Numbered from the stretch's first letter, positions 35,696-42,927 are shown. The stretch is 64,000 nt of DNA from Anaerolineales bacterium (GCA_020060465.1 JAGVAD010000030.1:1-64000); one strand, 5' to 3'. A program made the numbers and translations. Notes: generated by a model not told the origin, from the sequence alone.

Positions 35696-36246
35696 TGCAA
35701 AGCCCAGAGTTGGGGTGGAATTTGTCGCCCTCGCCAAATTCCACCCCCCGTCCCTGGATTGTGATCGGTTTGGGCAACCCGCTTTTGGGCGATGACGGCG
35801 TAGGATGGAGGATCGTCGAGCGGGTAGCGCAGCATTATCGCGCCTCGCCAGATAATCTTCCACAGGTGGATTTCGAATGCCTGAGCCTGGGTGGTTTGAG
35901 TTTGATGGAACGGTTGGTTGGCTATCGCAAGGCGCTTGTCATCGACTCCATCGTCACCGGCAAGCACCCAGAAGGCGCACTGCTGTGGTTCAATCTGGAG
36001 GATTTGCCCGCCTTTGCATCTACTTATACCCGATCCACTCACGATACAACGCTCCCCGAGGCAATCCAGATCGGGAAAATGATGGGCGCGCCGTTGCCGG
36101 AATCCATCATCATCCTCGCGGTGGAAGCCCGCCGGGTGTATGAGTTTTCAGAAGAATTGTCGCCTGCCGTCGCCGCCGCAATCCCACGGGCGGAAAAAAT
36201 GATATTGGATCTCATAGCTGAGGAGGCTGCTCATGATCTCGCCTGA
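35692..36246 (+). CDS. [NiFe] hydrogenase maturation endopeptidase
   Basis: 184 residues of the HycI/HoxW/FrcD protease family: IVIGLGNPLLGDDGVGWRIVERV with the metal-binding Asp, ALVIDSIVTG and the STHDTTL segment that holds the conserved His-Asp. It clips the C-terminal tail of MvhA after nickel insertion. ATG 35692 overlaps the mvhA stop (ATGA), so the two are translationally coupled. About 25 N-terminal residues precede the GLGNP motif, longer than in most homologues. Confidence 0.92.
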   Translation: MMQSPELGWNLSPSPNSTPRPWIVIGLGNPLLGDDGVGWRIVERVAQHYRASPDNLPQVDFECLSLGGLSLMERLVGYRKALVIDSIVTGKHPEGALLWFNLEDLPAFASTYTRSTHDTTLPEAIQIGKMMGAPLPESIIILAVEARRVYEFSEELSPAVAAAIPRAEKMILDLIAEEAAHDLA

Positions 36247-36706
36247 ACTGCTGCGCCGCTATCCAAGTTTTGGTCTGTTCAACGAAACTCAACTAAAAGC
36301 CATTGCCATGATCGCCGAGGAAGATTCCGCCCCCGCAGGGACGGTCCTCTTCGAGGAACGCCAGCCTGCCACTCATCTCTATCTATTGCTCGAGGGAGGC
36401 GTTGACCTATCGTATAGATCCGAAGAGGAATATCATCCGAAAACGCGCAAGGAGTTCGCTGTGGGCGAGATCAACCCCGGCGAATTATTTTCGATCAGCG
36501 CCCTCATCGAGCCGTATGTGCTGAACGCCACAGCCCGTCTGTCGCAAGACTCGAAATTTGTCAAAATTGAGGCCGCCAGCCTGCGCGAACTGATGGAGCA
36601 GGACTGCTCGATGGGATATCTGGCGATGAAACAGATCACCAAGGCGCTTATGGAGCGCTTGATTTATACCCGCGTGCAACTCGCCGCCTGCTGGTCGTCG
36701 TCGTAA
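36233..36706 (+). CDS. Cyclic-nucleotide-binding-domain protein without DNA-binding domain
   Basis: 157 residues forming a single cNMP-binding beta-roll: FGLFNETQLKAIAMIAEEDSAPAG, TVLFEERQPATHLYLLLEGGVDL and GELFSISALIEP, followed by a C-helix. The phosphate-binding cassette of true CRP (GE-x6-R-[ST]-A) is only partly kept: GELFSISAL lacks the Arg. No helix-turn-helix follows, so it is not a CRP-type regulator. It overlaps the protease gene by 14 bp and has its own AGGAGG. Its position suggests a structural or sensory partner of the Hdr-Mvh complex; ligand binding is doubtful. Confidence 0.82.
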   Translation: MISPELLRRYPSFGLFNETQLKAIAMIAEEDSAPAGTVLFEERQPATHLYLLLEGGVDLSYRSEEEYHPKTRKEFAVGEINPGELFSISALIEPYVLNATARLSQDSKFVKIEAASLRELMEQDCSMGYLAMKQITKALMERLIYTRVQLAACWSSS

Positions 36707-37009
36707 ACTCAGCCGAGGCAAATACCTGGCTGTTATAATGCGAGATTGGTCTCGCAGATACGTCCTTGCCCGCCCCTTGGGCACGCCCACCGGACGGGCT
36801 TATTGTTATCCGCGGCGTTGGTTTCTCCATCCCATGCTATTCGCCAGCCGTCATCAGATATATCCGAAGGCTGGATGCATCAGAATCGTTCGGAAGACGG
36901 CGGCTAACCAGAGCCACGCGAGATTTATCTCGTGAAGGCTTAAATCATCCTTGCCAGATGGAGGTTGTATCCTCCCCACGAGCCAAATCATCCACGCCCA
37001 ACATTTTCC
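36707..37009. other. Non-coding spacer after the hdr-mvh operon
   Basis: No convincing frame is seen between the operon end and repeat copy B. The stretch has short GC-rich inverted segments (for example GCCCGCC...GGACGGGC near 36768-36796) that could end transcription, but there is no T-run. It otherwise appears empty. Confidence 0.4.
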
Positions 37010-37112
37010 CCGCGTTCTCTGTGAACTCAGTGACGATATTTTCATTTTTCGAGGCGAATGGATGTGCTTGACACTCCCGCTGTGAAATTCGATCGCCAAC
37101 GCTCACGAGGGT
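37010..37112 (-). repeat. Dispersed intergenic repeat, copy B
   Basis: On the minus strand: GAGCGTTGGCGATCGAATTT, then GTGTCAAGCACATCCATTCG, AAAAATGAAAATATCGTCAC and GTTCACAGAGAAC. It aligns along its length with copy A (25463) and, over its first half, with copy C (48490 downward). Confidence 0.6.
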
Positions 37113-37218
37113 GACGATCCACCGGCGCAATCGCAACCATTTGACTATACAACAGATGATATGTTCATAATCTTTTAAGGTATAATTATTCAAAGCTGGC
37201 GCAAACGGGAGGCAAACC

Positions 37219-37785
37219 ATGGTCATCCGAGAAGATCTGGTCTATCGGCAGGTCATTACCATGCGGGATGGCGCGCGCGTGCTGCTCCGCCCACTCGTCC
37301 CTTCAGACCGTCAGGCCCTGCTGGATTTCTTCCTACCGGTCACCCAGGAAGAGCGCCGCTACATGCGCCATAATGTGAACGACCCAGAACTGATCGCTTC
37401 CTGGGCAGAAAATGTTGACCTGGAGCGCGTTTTTCCATTGGTCGCTGTGGTGGGCGAGCGCATCGTGGGCGAGGCGACGCTGCACTTCAACGAAGGCCCG
37501 GCGCGCCACCGCGCCGAGATGCGCATCTTTCTGGCAAAAGACTTCAAACGGCGCGGCCTGGGCAGCAAGCTCATTCAGGCCATGATTGACATCGCCCGCA
37601 AGCGCAACATCCACCTGGTAGAAGTCCAGGTGGTCAGCGAACAGATGGAAGTGGTCAAAGCGCTGCGCCGGGCAGGGTTCGAGGCGGTCTGCACCTTCGA
37701 GGATTACTTCATGCTGCCTGACGGCGAGCTGCGCGACGTAACGCACCTGATTTTGCGCCTGCACAAAGCGGAGGACGAGTTTTAA
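37219..37785 (+). CDS. GNAT-family N-acetyltransferase
   Basis: 188 residues with a complete GNAT fold: VITMRDGARVLLRPLVPSDRQALLDFF, VAVVGERIVGEATL, the acetyl-CoA motif IFLAKDFKRRGLGSKLIQAMIDIARKR (R-x-x-G-x-G/A) and LVEVQVVSEQMEVVKALRRAGF. GGGAGG precedes ATG 37219. It resembles the acetyltransferase modules of protein-lysine (Pat-like) enzymes, but the substrate is unknown. Monocistronic. Confidence 0.9.
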   Translation: MVIREDLVYRQVITMRDGARVLLRPLVPSDRQALLDFFLPVTQEERRYMRHNVNDPELIASWAENVDLERVFPLVAVVGERIVGEATLHFNEGPARHRAEMRIFLAKDFKRRGLGSKLIQAMIDIARKRNIHLVEVQVVSEQMEVVKALRRAGFEAVCTFEDYFMLPDGELRDVTHLILRLHKAEDEF

Positions 37786-37975
37786 GGGGAAAGACAGGGG
37801 AATTTGAGCTGGATTAACATTTTGCGGCAACAAGGCCATCTTCTATCTGAAGAACCGGTAGAAAGCCGATCAAGCCCTGGCTGCTTTCATCGAGAAGTAT
37901 GCCAATATCTACCCATTGGCGCAGAGCGCTCCGATGATACGCCCGAACGCAGCGCCGCCGAGATTGTGACCATCC

Positions 37976-40264
37976 TCAACCAGGTGGTTGACCTGGCGCA
38001 TACTGCCGCTCAAGACCTCCTCGCCGGCCCGTCACGATTTTCAATGTTGGAAGTGTGAGTTCGTTAGGAACCAGGGGTTGCAGTACAGTTTGAACGGCGC
38101 GCATCAGTAATTCGATATAGCGTCGTATGTTCACGCTTTTCACTTCGGGCGGATTTGGCAAATCCCAGGCATAGACTCCCGGATGTCCCAGTGTGTAAAG
38201 GAAAGACACTGTTTGCCCAGGCCGGGTGGTTTTACCGACCTTTGCCAGTTGCGCCGCTGCAATCGCCGCATAAGACGGGCAACGATATTCTTCCAGTTCT
38301 CGGCTCAGTTTTTGCCTGACCAGCAGCGCCTCCAGCGGCACGCGCCAGTTGCGCAGATTGTCAATCTGCCTACGCACATAATCCATCACCTGCGGCAGGT
38401 AATTGGGTAGCTGCTCTACCTCCGGCGCTTGCGCCAGGATTTCGAGGATGCGCATTTGGGTTTCAGCAATGTGAAGGGGAGTATCTTGACGGCGCGCCTC
38501 AATGCCGCGGGCTTTGATCGTTCCATCCTGATAGACGCCAAAATAGCGATTGGCAACCGAAGCGCGTTCGTCCACCCGCGATGGCAGAAAGACAATCCAG
38601 CGATAAATTCCCTCCAAACCGACCGGCAAATGGGTGCGTCTGGCGATCTCATCCAGGATAGGCTGGAAGTCGCGCACGGATGTGCAGCCCGGCTTTTGCG
38701 CCCACAAACCGTCCACATATAGATGCAAAACATTGCCCCCCGCGTCTTCGATGGCTTCCTTTGCCCTCAGCAGACATTCGCGGCTGTAAGCGGTCACTGC
38801 CTGGTGCGCCTCGATGCGTCCAAAGCGAGCATTCTTGTAACCCAAATATCCGAAGCAGGTCACCAATAGCCATTTATGCGCCGCAGAGCGCGCTTTGTAT
38901 ATTTTACGCCGCGGATCCCAATGAGGTAATTCGGCGATCTTGCTCTTCAAGAGAATGCGTTTCTCCAACAATGGTTTCAAGGTGAGGGGGATCAGGCCGG
39001 GCGTTTGTTGACAAATCCATAAGTTCAACTCAGGCGTCTTTTCCGCCTGCGGTATATCTTGCCCCACTGTCTCCGGCGAGATGTTGAAACGCGCCATGAT
39101 GCTGGGATACATAGAGATGAAGTCAATCTCAGCCACGTCGCGATGTAAGCCGATGGAAGGCTGATAGACCAACCCGCCTTGATCGGCGTGTAGAAAATCC
39201 AGGGCGGTTTTGGGCATCTCGGCCTGTTGTTTGTGCCAGGGAACCAGCACGCCTTGGCGTAGGGCAGTGACGATCTGCATGGCGGAAATTCCACTGCCAG
39301 GCGAGAGCCGCGCTGCATCTTGCATGGGCATCGCGGATACCCGCGCCGACTCGAAGACGCCCTCCAGACCGTAATCATGAAACATCATGGCGTTATACAT
39401 ATCAATGTGCCAGCGACCGTAGAGCTGCACCTGCTCGCCCCGATAAACGATTTGACCGTAGGTGAAATACGAACGTTCCGTCTTGCGCAACGCCTCACAG
39501 TTTACCTCTCGGTTGAGCGGTAGAGGCAGGTTGAGTTCATCCGACCATTTCAACAGGCGCGGCAGCAACCAGGTATCGCCCCAGGCGGTGAGCAGCAGAT
39601 CGGGATCATAGCGCTTGAGGAGGCTCGCCAGATTGATCAACAACGGGCGCCGCGCCCTGAGTTCCAGGCTACAGTGGTAACGCTGAAAGCGAACATCCAG
39701 TCGTTGCGGCTCTGCATGACGCGGGTCGCAATCGGGCTCCAGGCTCATGACGCGCAACGGAGGAGGCTGTGTATCCACATCCCAGGGAGAGTCGAGCGTC
39801 TGGATGTGTCGTATCTTGTTGCGCTCATCGTATTCCACCCTGAGGCGCGCCAGCGGAAAGCTCCCATGCGCAGCCGCGTGTCGCAAAGGTAAGGCAATGT
39901 CTGCATCATAGTAGGTCAGGTCAGGATATTTTCGGCTGACGCAGGCAAATAAGCGCGGCTGATCAACGGGGTTGAGCGTTTGAACTGCCAATACGGGGAT
40001 GGGGTTGGGTTGGAACAAATCGCGTCGCTCCTGACGCGAGAGTCGAATGGGAACATCCTGCTCTTGAAGGAACTTCCATAGAGAGCGCAGTTGCATTGCG
40101 GGGCCAGCGACGTAAAAGGTTACGGGGAAATCCTGCGTCAGTCGGCGACGGTCGCCTTCGCATTGCGCCTCACCAGTCGCCCCTTGGTCTACCAATAGCC
40201 AGAGCGCCAGGCCGTCTCGCGGGTGACCATAAACATCCAACAGCCAACCGGTTACTTCAGCCAT
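37976..40264 (-). CDS. Family B DNA polymerase of PolB2-like type with altered motif C
   Basis: 762 residues. Polymerase motif A is intact (IDFISMYPSIM, Asp381); motif B region reads KARSAAHKWLLVTCFGYLGYKNARFG, close to Kx3NSxYG. Motif C reads LHLYVDGLWAQ (Asp518): the second acidic residue of the usual DTD, a metal ligand in family B, is replaced by Leu520. The exonuclease domain is also degenerate: the ExoI DxE position reads SLEPDCD, while ExoII (WGDTWLLP) and ExoIII-like (HIDMY) segments remain. The KARGIEARRQDTP thumb motif is family-typical. It is last of a three-gene operon with a small helical protein and a RecA-like protein, the arrangement described for archaeal PolB2 (Dpo2). It may be a damage-tolerance polymerase or non-catalytic factor. 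Confidence 0.85.
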   Translation of the reverse strand: MAEVTGWLLDVYGHPRDGLALWLLVDQGATGEAQCEGDRRRLTQDFPVTFYVAGPAMQLRSLWKFLQEQDVPIRLSRQERRDLFQPNPIPVLAVQTLNPVDQPRLFACVSRKYPDLTYYDADIALPLRHAAAHGSFPLARLRVEYDERNKIRHIQTLDSPWDVDTQPPPLRVMSLEPDCDPRHAEPQRLDVRFQRYHCSLELRARRPLLINLASLLKRYDPDLLLTAWGDTWLLPRLLKWSDELNLPLPLNREVNCEALRKTERSYFTYGQIVYRGEQVQLYGRWHIDMYNAMMFHDYGLEGVFESARVSAMPMQDAARLSPGSGISAMQIVTALRQGVLVPWHKQQAEMPKTALDFLHADQGGLVYQPSIGLHRDVAEIDFISMYPSIMARFNISPETVGQDIPQAEKTPELNLWICQQTPGLIPLTLKPLLEKRILLKSKIAELPHWDPRRKIYKARSAAHKWLLVTCFGYLGYKNARFGRIEAHQAVTAYSRECLLRAKEAIEDAGGNVLHLYVDGLWAQKPGCTSVRDFQPILDEIARRTHLPVGLEGIYRWIVFLPSRVDERASVANRYFGVYQDGTIKARGIEARRQDTPLHIAETQMRILEILAQAPEVEQLPNYLPQVMDYVRRQIDNLRNWRVPLEALLVRQKLSRELEEYRCPSYAAIAAAQLAKVGKTTRPGQTVSFLYTLGHPGVYAWDLPNPPEVKSVNIRRYIELLMRAVQTVLQPLVPNELTLPTLKIVTGRRGGLERQYAPGQPPG

Positions 40265-40514
40265 CGCGTCTCTGCTCGAGCAATTGCCGCAGCCGCATCA
40301 CCTCTTTATGTTCTTCCAGCAACATGGCCAGCAAGAATACCTCGAAGGGCAAGGCATGCGAGGCATAGGCGGCCGCGGCCAGATGTTGCCGTGCGGCGGC
40401 GAACAGATCGTCCAACGCCAGTTGATCGCTGCGCCGCAGGGCGCGCCGGAAACGGGCAAAGGCTTCTTGCTCCTGGAGAAAGACCTGTGTAATGGAGGGA
40501 ACTGTACGACCCAT
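40257..40514 (-). CDS. Small helical protein of the PolB2-like cassette
   Basis: 85 residues, all-helical, beginning MGRTVPSITQVFLQEQEAFARFRRALRR and ending LEEHKEVMRLRQLLEQRRDG. ATG 40514 is chosen, 8 bp past the stop of the RecA-like gene, with an AGG element upstream; a longer in-frame extension overlaps that gene. Its 3' end overlaps the polymerase start by 8 bp. No known domain is recognised. In the archaeal PolB2 operons a small uncharacterised protein occupies the same position, so an adaptor between the RecA-like and polymerase subunits is plausible. Confidence 0.75.
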   Translation of the reverse strand: MGRTVPSITQVFLQEQEAFARFRRALRRSDQLALDDLFAAARQHLAAAAYASHALPFEVFLLAMLLEEHKEVMRLRQLLEQRRDG

Positions 40515-40521
40515 CTTGAAC

Positions 40522-41058
40522 CTATAGCAATCTGAGTTGCGCCGACGCGGGCGGCGCAACTGCCTCGAAACGCCAGATATGATCGGCGCAGCCTTGTAAT
40601 TTGCTCATTAATGGCTCTATGTCTTTGGCCTTGTGCAACGCAGCGCTGACCACCACCGGCACAGAACGGCTTGTTTGGTACAGCCGTTCCAGACAGCGCT
40701 CCAGCAGGCGCAATCGTTCGCCCAGCGGCGCGGTTTCGTCGCAGAAAGTCGCCGGTAAATCCAACACCATGATAGGGACGCCAGACGCCGTGATTGGTTC
40801 AATCTGTGCAGCGACCTGGTAGTAAGTGAAGGCACGGGCGACATGGATGTTGTTCAAGCATGTTCCCAGGTGAGGTGACTGCCGCTGTGCCAGGCGCGCA
40901 ATACGATACACGTCGAAGAGGTTTCCGGCATCTAGTACCTGCACCGCGCCGGCAAGCGCCAGGCGAGCAATGAGGGCATTCATCAACGCGCTTACTGCCG
41001 GGCGCGAAGCAATTACCAGGTGCAACTGAGGGGAATTCAGACGAGATAGTGTGTTCAT
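40522..41058 (-). CDS. RecA/RadA-superfamily protein lacking Walker A
   Basis: 178 residues. The core resembles RecA-like ATPases: VQVLDAGNLFDVYRIARLAQR, the RadA/KaiC-type HVARAFTYYQV block, a Walker-B-like PIMVLDLPATF and VPVVVSAALHKAKD. The N-terminal P-loop position reads LVIASRPAVSALMN and lacks the GxxxxGK pattern, so ATP binding is unlikely. Length is below that of active RecA. The start is ATG 41058; a TTG two codons earlier is possible. It is first in the operon with the small protein and the polymerase, recalling ImuA-ImuB-DnaE2 mutasomes and archaeal PolB2-RadA-paralogue operons. A 6-bp inverted repeat lies just upstream. Confidence 0.72.
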   Translation of the reverse strand: MNTLSRLNSPQLHLVIASRPAVSALMNALIARLALAGAVQVLDAGNLFDVYRIARLAQRQSPHLGTCLNNIHVARAFTYYQVAAQIEPITASGVPIMVLDLPATFCDETAPLGERLRLLERCLERLYQTSRSVPVVVSAALHKAKDIEPLMSKLQGCADHIWRFEAVAPPASAQLRLL

Positions 41059-41065
41059 GCCCAAA

Positions 41066-41084
41066 GCTTAGCAAACGTCTAAGC
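41066..41084 (-). promoter_or_regulatory. Inverted repeat in front of the RecA-like/PolB cassette
   Basis: GCTTAG-ACGTTTG-CTAAGC is a perfect 6-bp palindrome with a 7-nt centre, ending 8 bp upstream of the first start codon. It is a candidate operator, possibly for a damage-response repressor. It does not match a standard LexA box. Confidence 0.45.
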
Positions 41085-41174
41085 GCAGGGCAATTATCCT
41101 GGGATTGAATTCGAGTCGGAATTTGGATCTAGATCTGAGATCGAGGGCGTATTCCCCCCTCTGAAACCCGCCGC

Positions 41175-41591
41175 TCAGCGTTTGGATTCGAACCAAGAAG
41201 TGAAGTCAAAGCCAGATAGCATGGCTTTCACATCGCTGCGGTTCTGGCTGTTGAACTTAACCAGGATGTTATGCACATGCGCCTTAACCGTTGAGAGTGA
41301 AATGCTGAGTAATTGGGCAATTTCAGCGTTCGAGTAATTCAGGCAGATCAATGCAGCCACCTCCTGTTCGCGCCGAGTCAGGCTTTGCCAACAGCGATAA
41401 GAAGCTTCATTGACTGCCAACTGATCAAGGGCAATTGCTAGCAGATCATCCGCCACGTCTGCCACAGGGCGTTGTTCCTGATAAGCCAGTCCCTCGATCG
41501 TCTCTAAAAACATCCGTCTGACGGGAATGGCTTTGCCTGGGCGATAAAAACCGAGGCGGCGCAGGAGTCGTTTGAACACGGCAATTAACAT
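41175..41591 (-). CDS. LuxR-type (GerE) helix-turn-helix regulator
   Basis: 138 residues. The C-terminal half is a GerE DNA-binding domain: LTRREQEVAALICLNYSNAEIAQLLSISLSTVKAHVHNILVKF, with conserved Glu, Val and Lys-Ala-His positions. The N-terminal 65 residues are helical and contain no receiver or PAS domain. It ends about 115 bp upstream of the RecA-like gene on the same strand, so it may be a regulator of that cassette or an independent unit. A 16-bp palindrome lies 29 bp upstream of its start. Confidence 0.85.
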   Translation of the reverse strand: MLIAVFKRLLRRLGFYRPGKAIPVRRMFLETIEGLAYQEQRPVADVADDLLAIALDQLAVNEASYRCWQSLTRREQEVAALICLNYSNAEIAQLLSISLSTVKAHVHNILVKFNSQNRSDVKAMLSGFDFTSWFESKR

Positions 41592-41619
41592 CTTCGGCGA
41601 TTTATTGTTAGATCGTTTG

Positions 41620-41635
41620 TTCTATTATAATAGAA
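41620..41635. promoter_or_regulatory. 16-bp perfect palindrome upstream of the LuxR-type gene
   Basis: TTCTATTATAATAGAA is fully symmetric and contains a TATAAT -10 on both strands. It is a likely promoter or autoregulatory operator. Confidence 0.45.
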
Positions 41636-41765
41636 GTAAAGGGGAAAATGCAACTCGGCGATAAATGTTTTACGCAAATTTTACGAGGTGGGGCGACTCG
41701 CCTGCCAAATCTGTAAGGAATGTCGCAAAAGATCATAAAGGCTTATCAACATAACTCCATATATT

Positions 41766-41795
41766 GTATAATCCCATCTGTAAACCAGCCAGGGA
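41766..41795 (+). promoter_or_regulatory. Promoter-like element and ribosome site of the small Cys-rich ORF
   Basis: TATAAT at 41767-41772 lies 18 nt downstream of TTATCA (41743-41748), and AGGGAG at 41791-41796 precedes ATG 41803 by 6 nt. Confidence 0.5.
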
Positions 41796-41802
41796 GTGAA
41801 CT

Positions 41803-41970
41803 ATGTCACCAGCCATTTTGTGGAGTTATCTTCCCTTCTTATCCCCGTGCGAACATCTAATAAGCTTTGAATGTTCCCGCCTCGCCACTTGCTTGTGTTC
41901 CGCCGCGTGGTCACCTTTGTGTGCCCAAATTTGGAAAAAGAGCTTCGCCATTCGCGGCTTCGAAGGGTAG
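41803..41970 (+). CDS. Small Cys-rich hypothetical protein (55 residues)
   Basis: ATG 41803 to TAG 41970 encodes 55 residues starting MSPAILWSYLPFLSPCEHL. Five cysteines (16, 24, 30, 32, 40) and four tryptophans are notable for the length. A promoter-like element and a good ribosome site stand in front. No family is recognised and the stretch could also be non-coding; the call rests on the initiation signals only. Confidence 0.35.
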   Translation: MSPAILWSYLPFLSPCEHLISFECSRLATCLCSAAWSPLCAQIWKKSFAIRGFEG

Positions 41971-42049
41971 ATTGCCCATGATTAAAGCGCGCAGCAATAA
42001 TCTAGGGTAGTGTGGCAAGAGTTTGTAAAAGTTCTGGTTGGGATTTAAT

Positions 42050-42514
42050 ATGGATTCTTTATCTTTTTGGACGAATTTAGTAGTTTCAGTTATTTCGTTA
42101 ATAATAGCAGTGCTTGCGCTGATTATGAGTTATCGCTCGCAAAAGAAATCTAATTATCTTCAGGAACAGATCACTAAAATCGAAGTCCAACGCGAAAAGG
42201 AGAGACAACAAAAAGCGCGTAAAGCTTCTCTAAGACCGCGATTACAGAAATCAGACAATTTATCTCATCGACTCTTTATTATCAATGATGGGGAGGCAGA
42301 GGCGCGCAACATCCGCGTCATAATAGATGGAAAACCATTAGAACAACATTGTGCCGCAATTCAAATGGTTAAATTACCGCCAAACATTGGACCAGGGGCA
42401 GAATGGAGTTGTCTATTAGCTATCACGATGGATTGCCACCCACCCTTCGACATAGAAATTTGGTGGGATGATGCCCATAATAAAAATCGATCATATCGCA
42501 CCTCGCTAAATTGA
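42050..42514 (+). CDS. Membrane-anchored protein of unknown function
   Basis: 154 residues. One N-terminal membrane helix (FWTNLVVSVISLIIAVLALI) is followed by a charged coiled-coil (LQEQITKIEVQREKERQQKARKA) and a compact C-terminal beta-type domain (LFIINDGEAEARNIRVIIDG and the FDIEIWWDDAHNKNRSYRTSL end). This anchor/coiled-coil/beta-sandwich layout is common among orphan accessory genes, but no function is known. ATG 42050 is used; an upstream TTG at 42038 is also in frame. Base composition is more A/T-rich than in the flanking operons. Confidence 0.65.
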   Translation: MDSLSFWTNLVVSVISLIIAVLALIMSYRSQKKSNYLQEQITKIEVQREKERQQKARKASLRPRLQKSDNLSHRLFIINDGEAEARNIRVIIDGKPLEQHCAAIQMVKLPPNIGPGAEWSCLLAITMDCHPPFDIEIWWDDAHNKNRSYRTSLN

Positions 42515-42524
42515 TAATAGATAT

Positions 42525-42668
42525 GTGAACCAAACCGAATATTGTCAAGGATGGTCAAAGGAAAATGTGATCGAACATATCAAATCACTTTCGGGAACAC
42601 ATTTTGACCCAAAGGCAGTGGAACTATTTTTGAAAATGATGAGTGAAAATGAACAGAATGCGGGCTAA
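42525..42668 (+). pseudogene. C-terminal remnant of an HD-GYP domain protein
   Basis: The frame reads WSKENVIEHIKSLSGTHFDP followed by KAVELFLKMMSENEQ, which matches the last helices of HD-GYP phosphodiesterases (usual form: I-x-x-x-x-G-x-x-F-D-P-x-x-V-x-x-F). Only about 47 codons exist, starting at a GTG, so the catalytic HD and GYP residues are absent. The stop codon lies inside the first core of an attC-like element. Confidence 0.5.
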
Positions 42669-42732
42669 CAATGGGTTGCAGCCAACTTTGCTCCGCTGCG
42701 CTCCGCAAAGCGGCTGAACCCAACCGTTAGGC
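42663..42732 (+). repeat. attC-like (59-base element) recombination site
   Basis: A 70-bp imperfect palindrome bounded by GGCTAAC (42663-42669) and GTTAGGC (42726-42732), the two core sites of integron attC elements. Inside, GGGTTGCAGCC and GGCTGAACCC pair with one extra G, like the extrahelical base that sets strand choice. A central stem CTTTGC...GCAAAG completes the fold. No integrase gene and no second attC were found. Confidence 0.6.
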
Positions 42733-42927
42733 AGCATAATTGCATTGCTAGAAATAGGATGCTTTACTATTCAATGAAGGTAGAATCCATCATAAAACCC
42801 GTATAATATCCGAACTCAATTGGGCAATTCTACGGAAGTGGTCTATAAGGGATTAAGCCGTGGCAGTCTAAACGTAGTTATGCCGCCAATCCGCAACGGC
42901 ACTCAACACAGTCCATAAGGAATAACA
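42733..42927. other. Non-coding A/T-rich spacer after the attC-like site
   Basis: No start/stop pair with coding character is seen. Promoter-like TATAAT at 42804-42809 stands ahead of the broken restriction gene fragment. Confidence 0.35.

Noticed and set aside
36233-36706. CRP/FNR-type transcription factor at the end of the hydrogenase operon
   Set aside because: The protein ends after the cNMP-like domain and has no helix-turn-helix; it cannot be the protein that binds the CRP-like site at 28912.
37797-37975. Possible IS256-like transposase debris (KADQALAAFIEKYANIYPLA in a broken frame) between the GNAT and PolB2-like genes
   Set aside because: Only about 20 residues have the right look, the frame is interrupted and no terminal repeats are seen; it is too short to support a mobile-element call.
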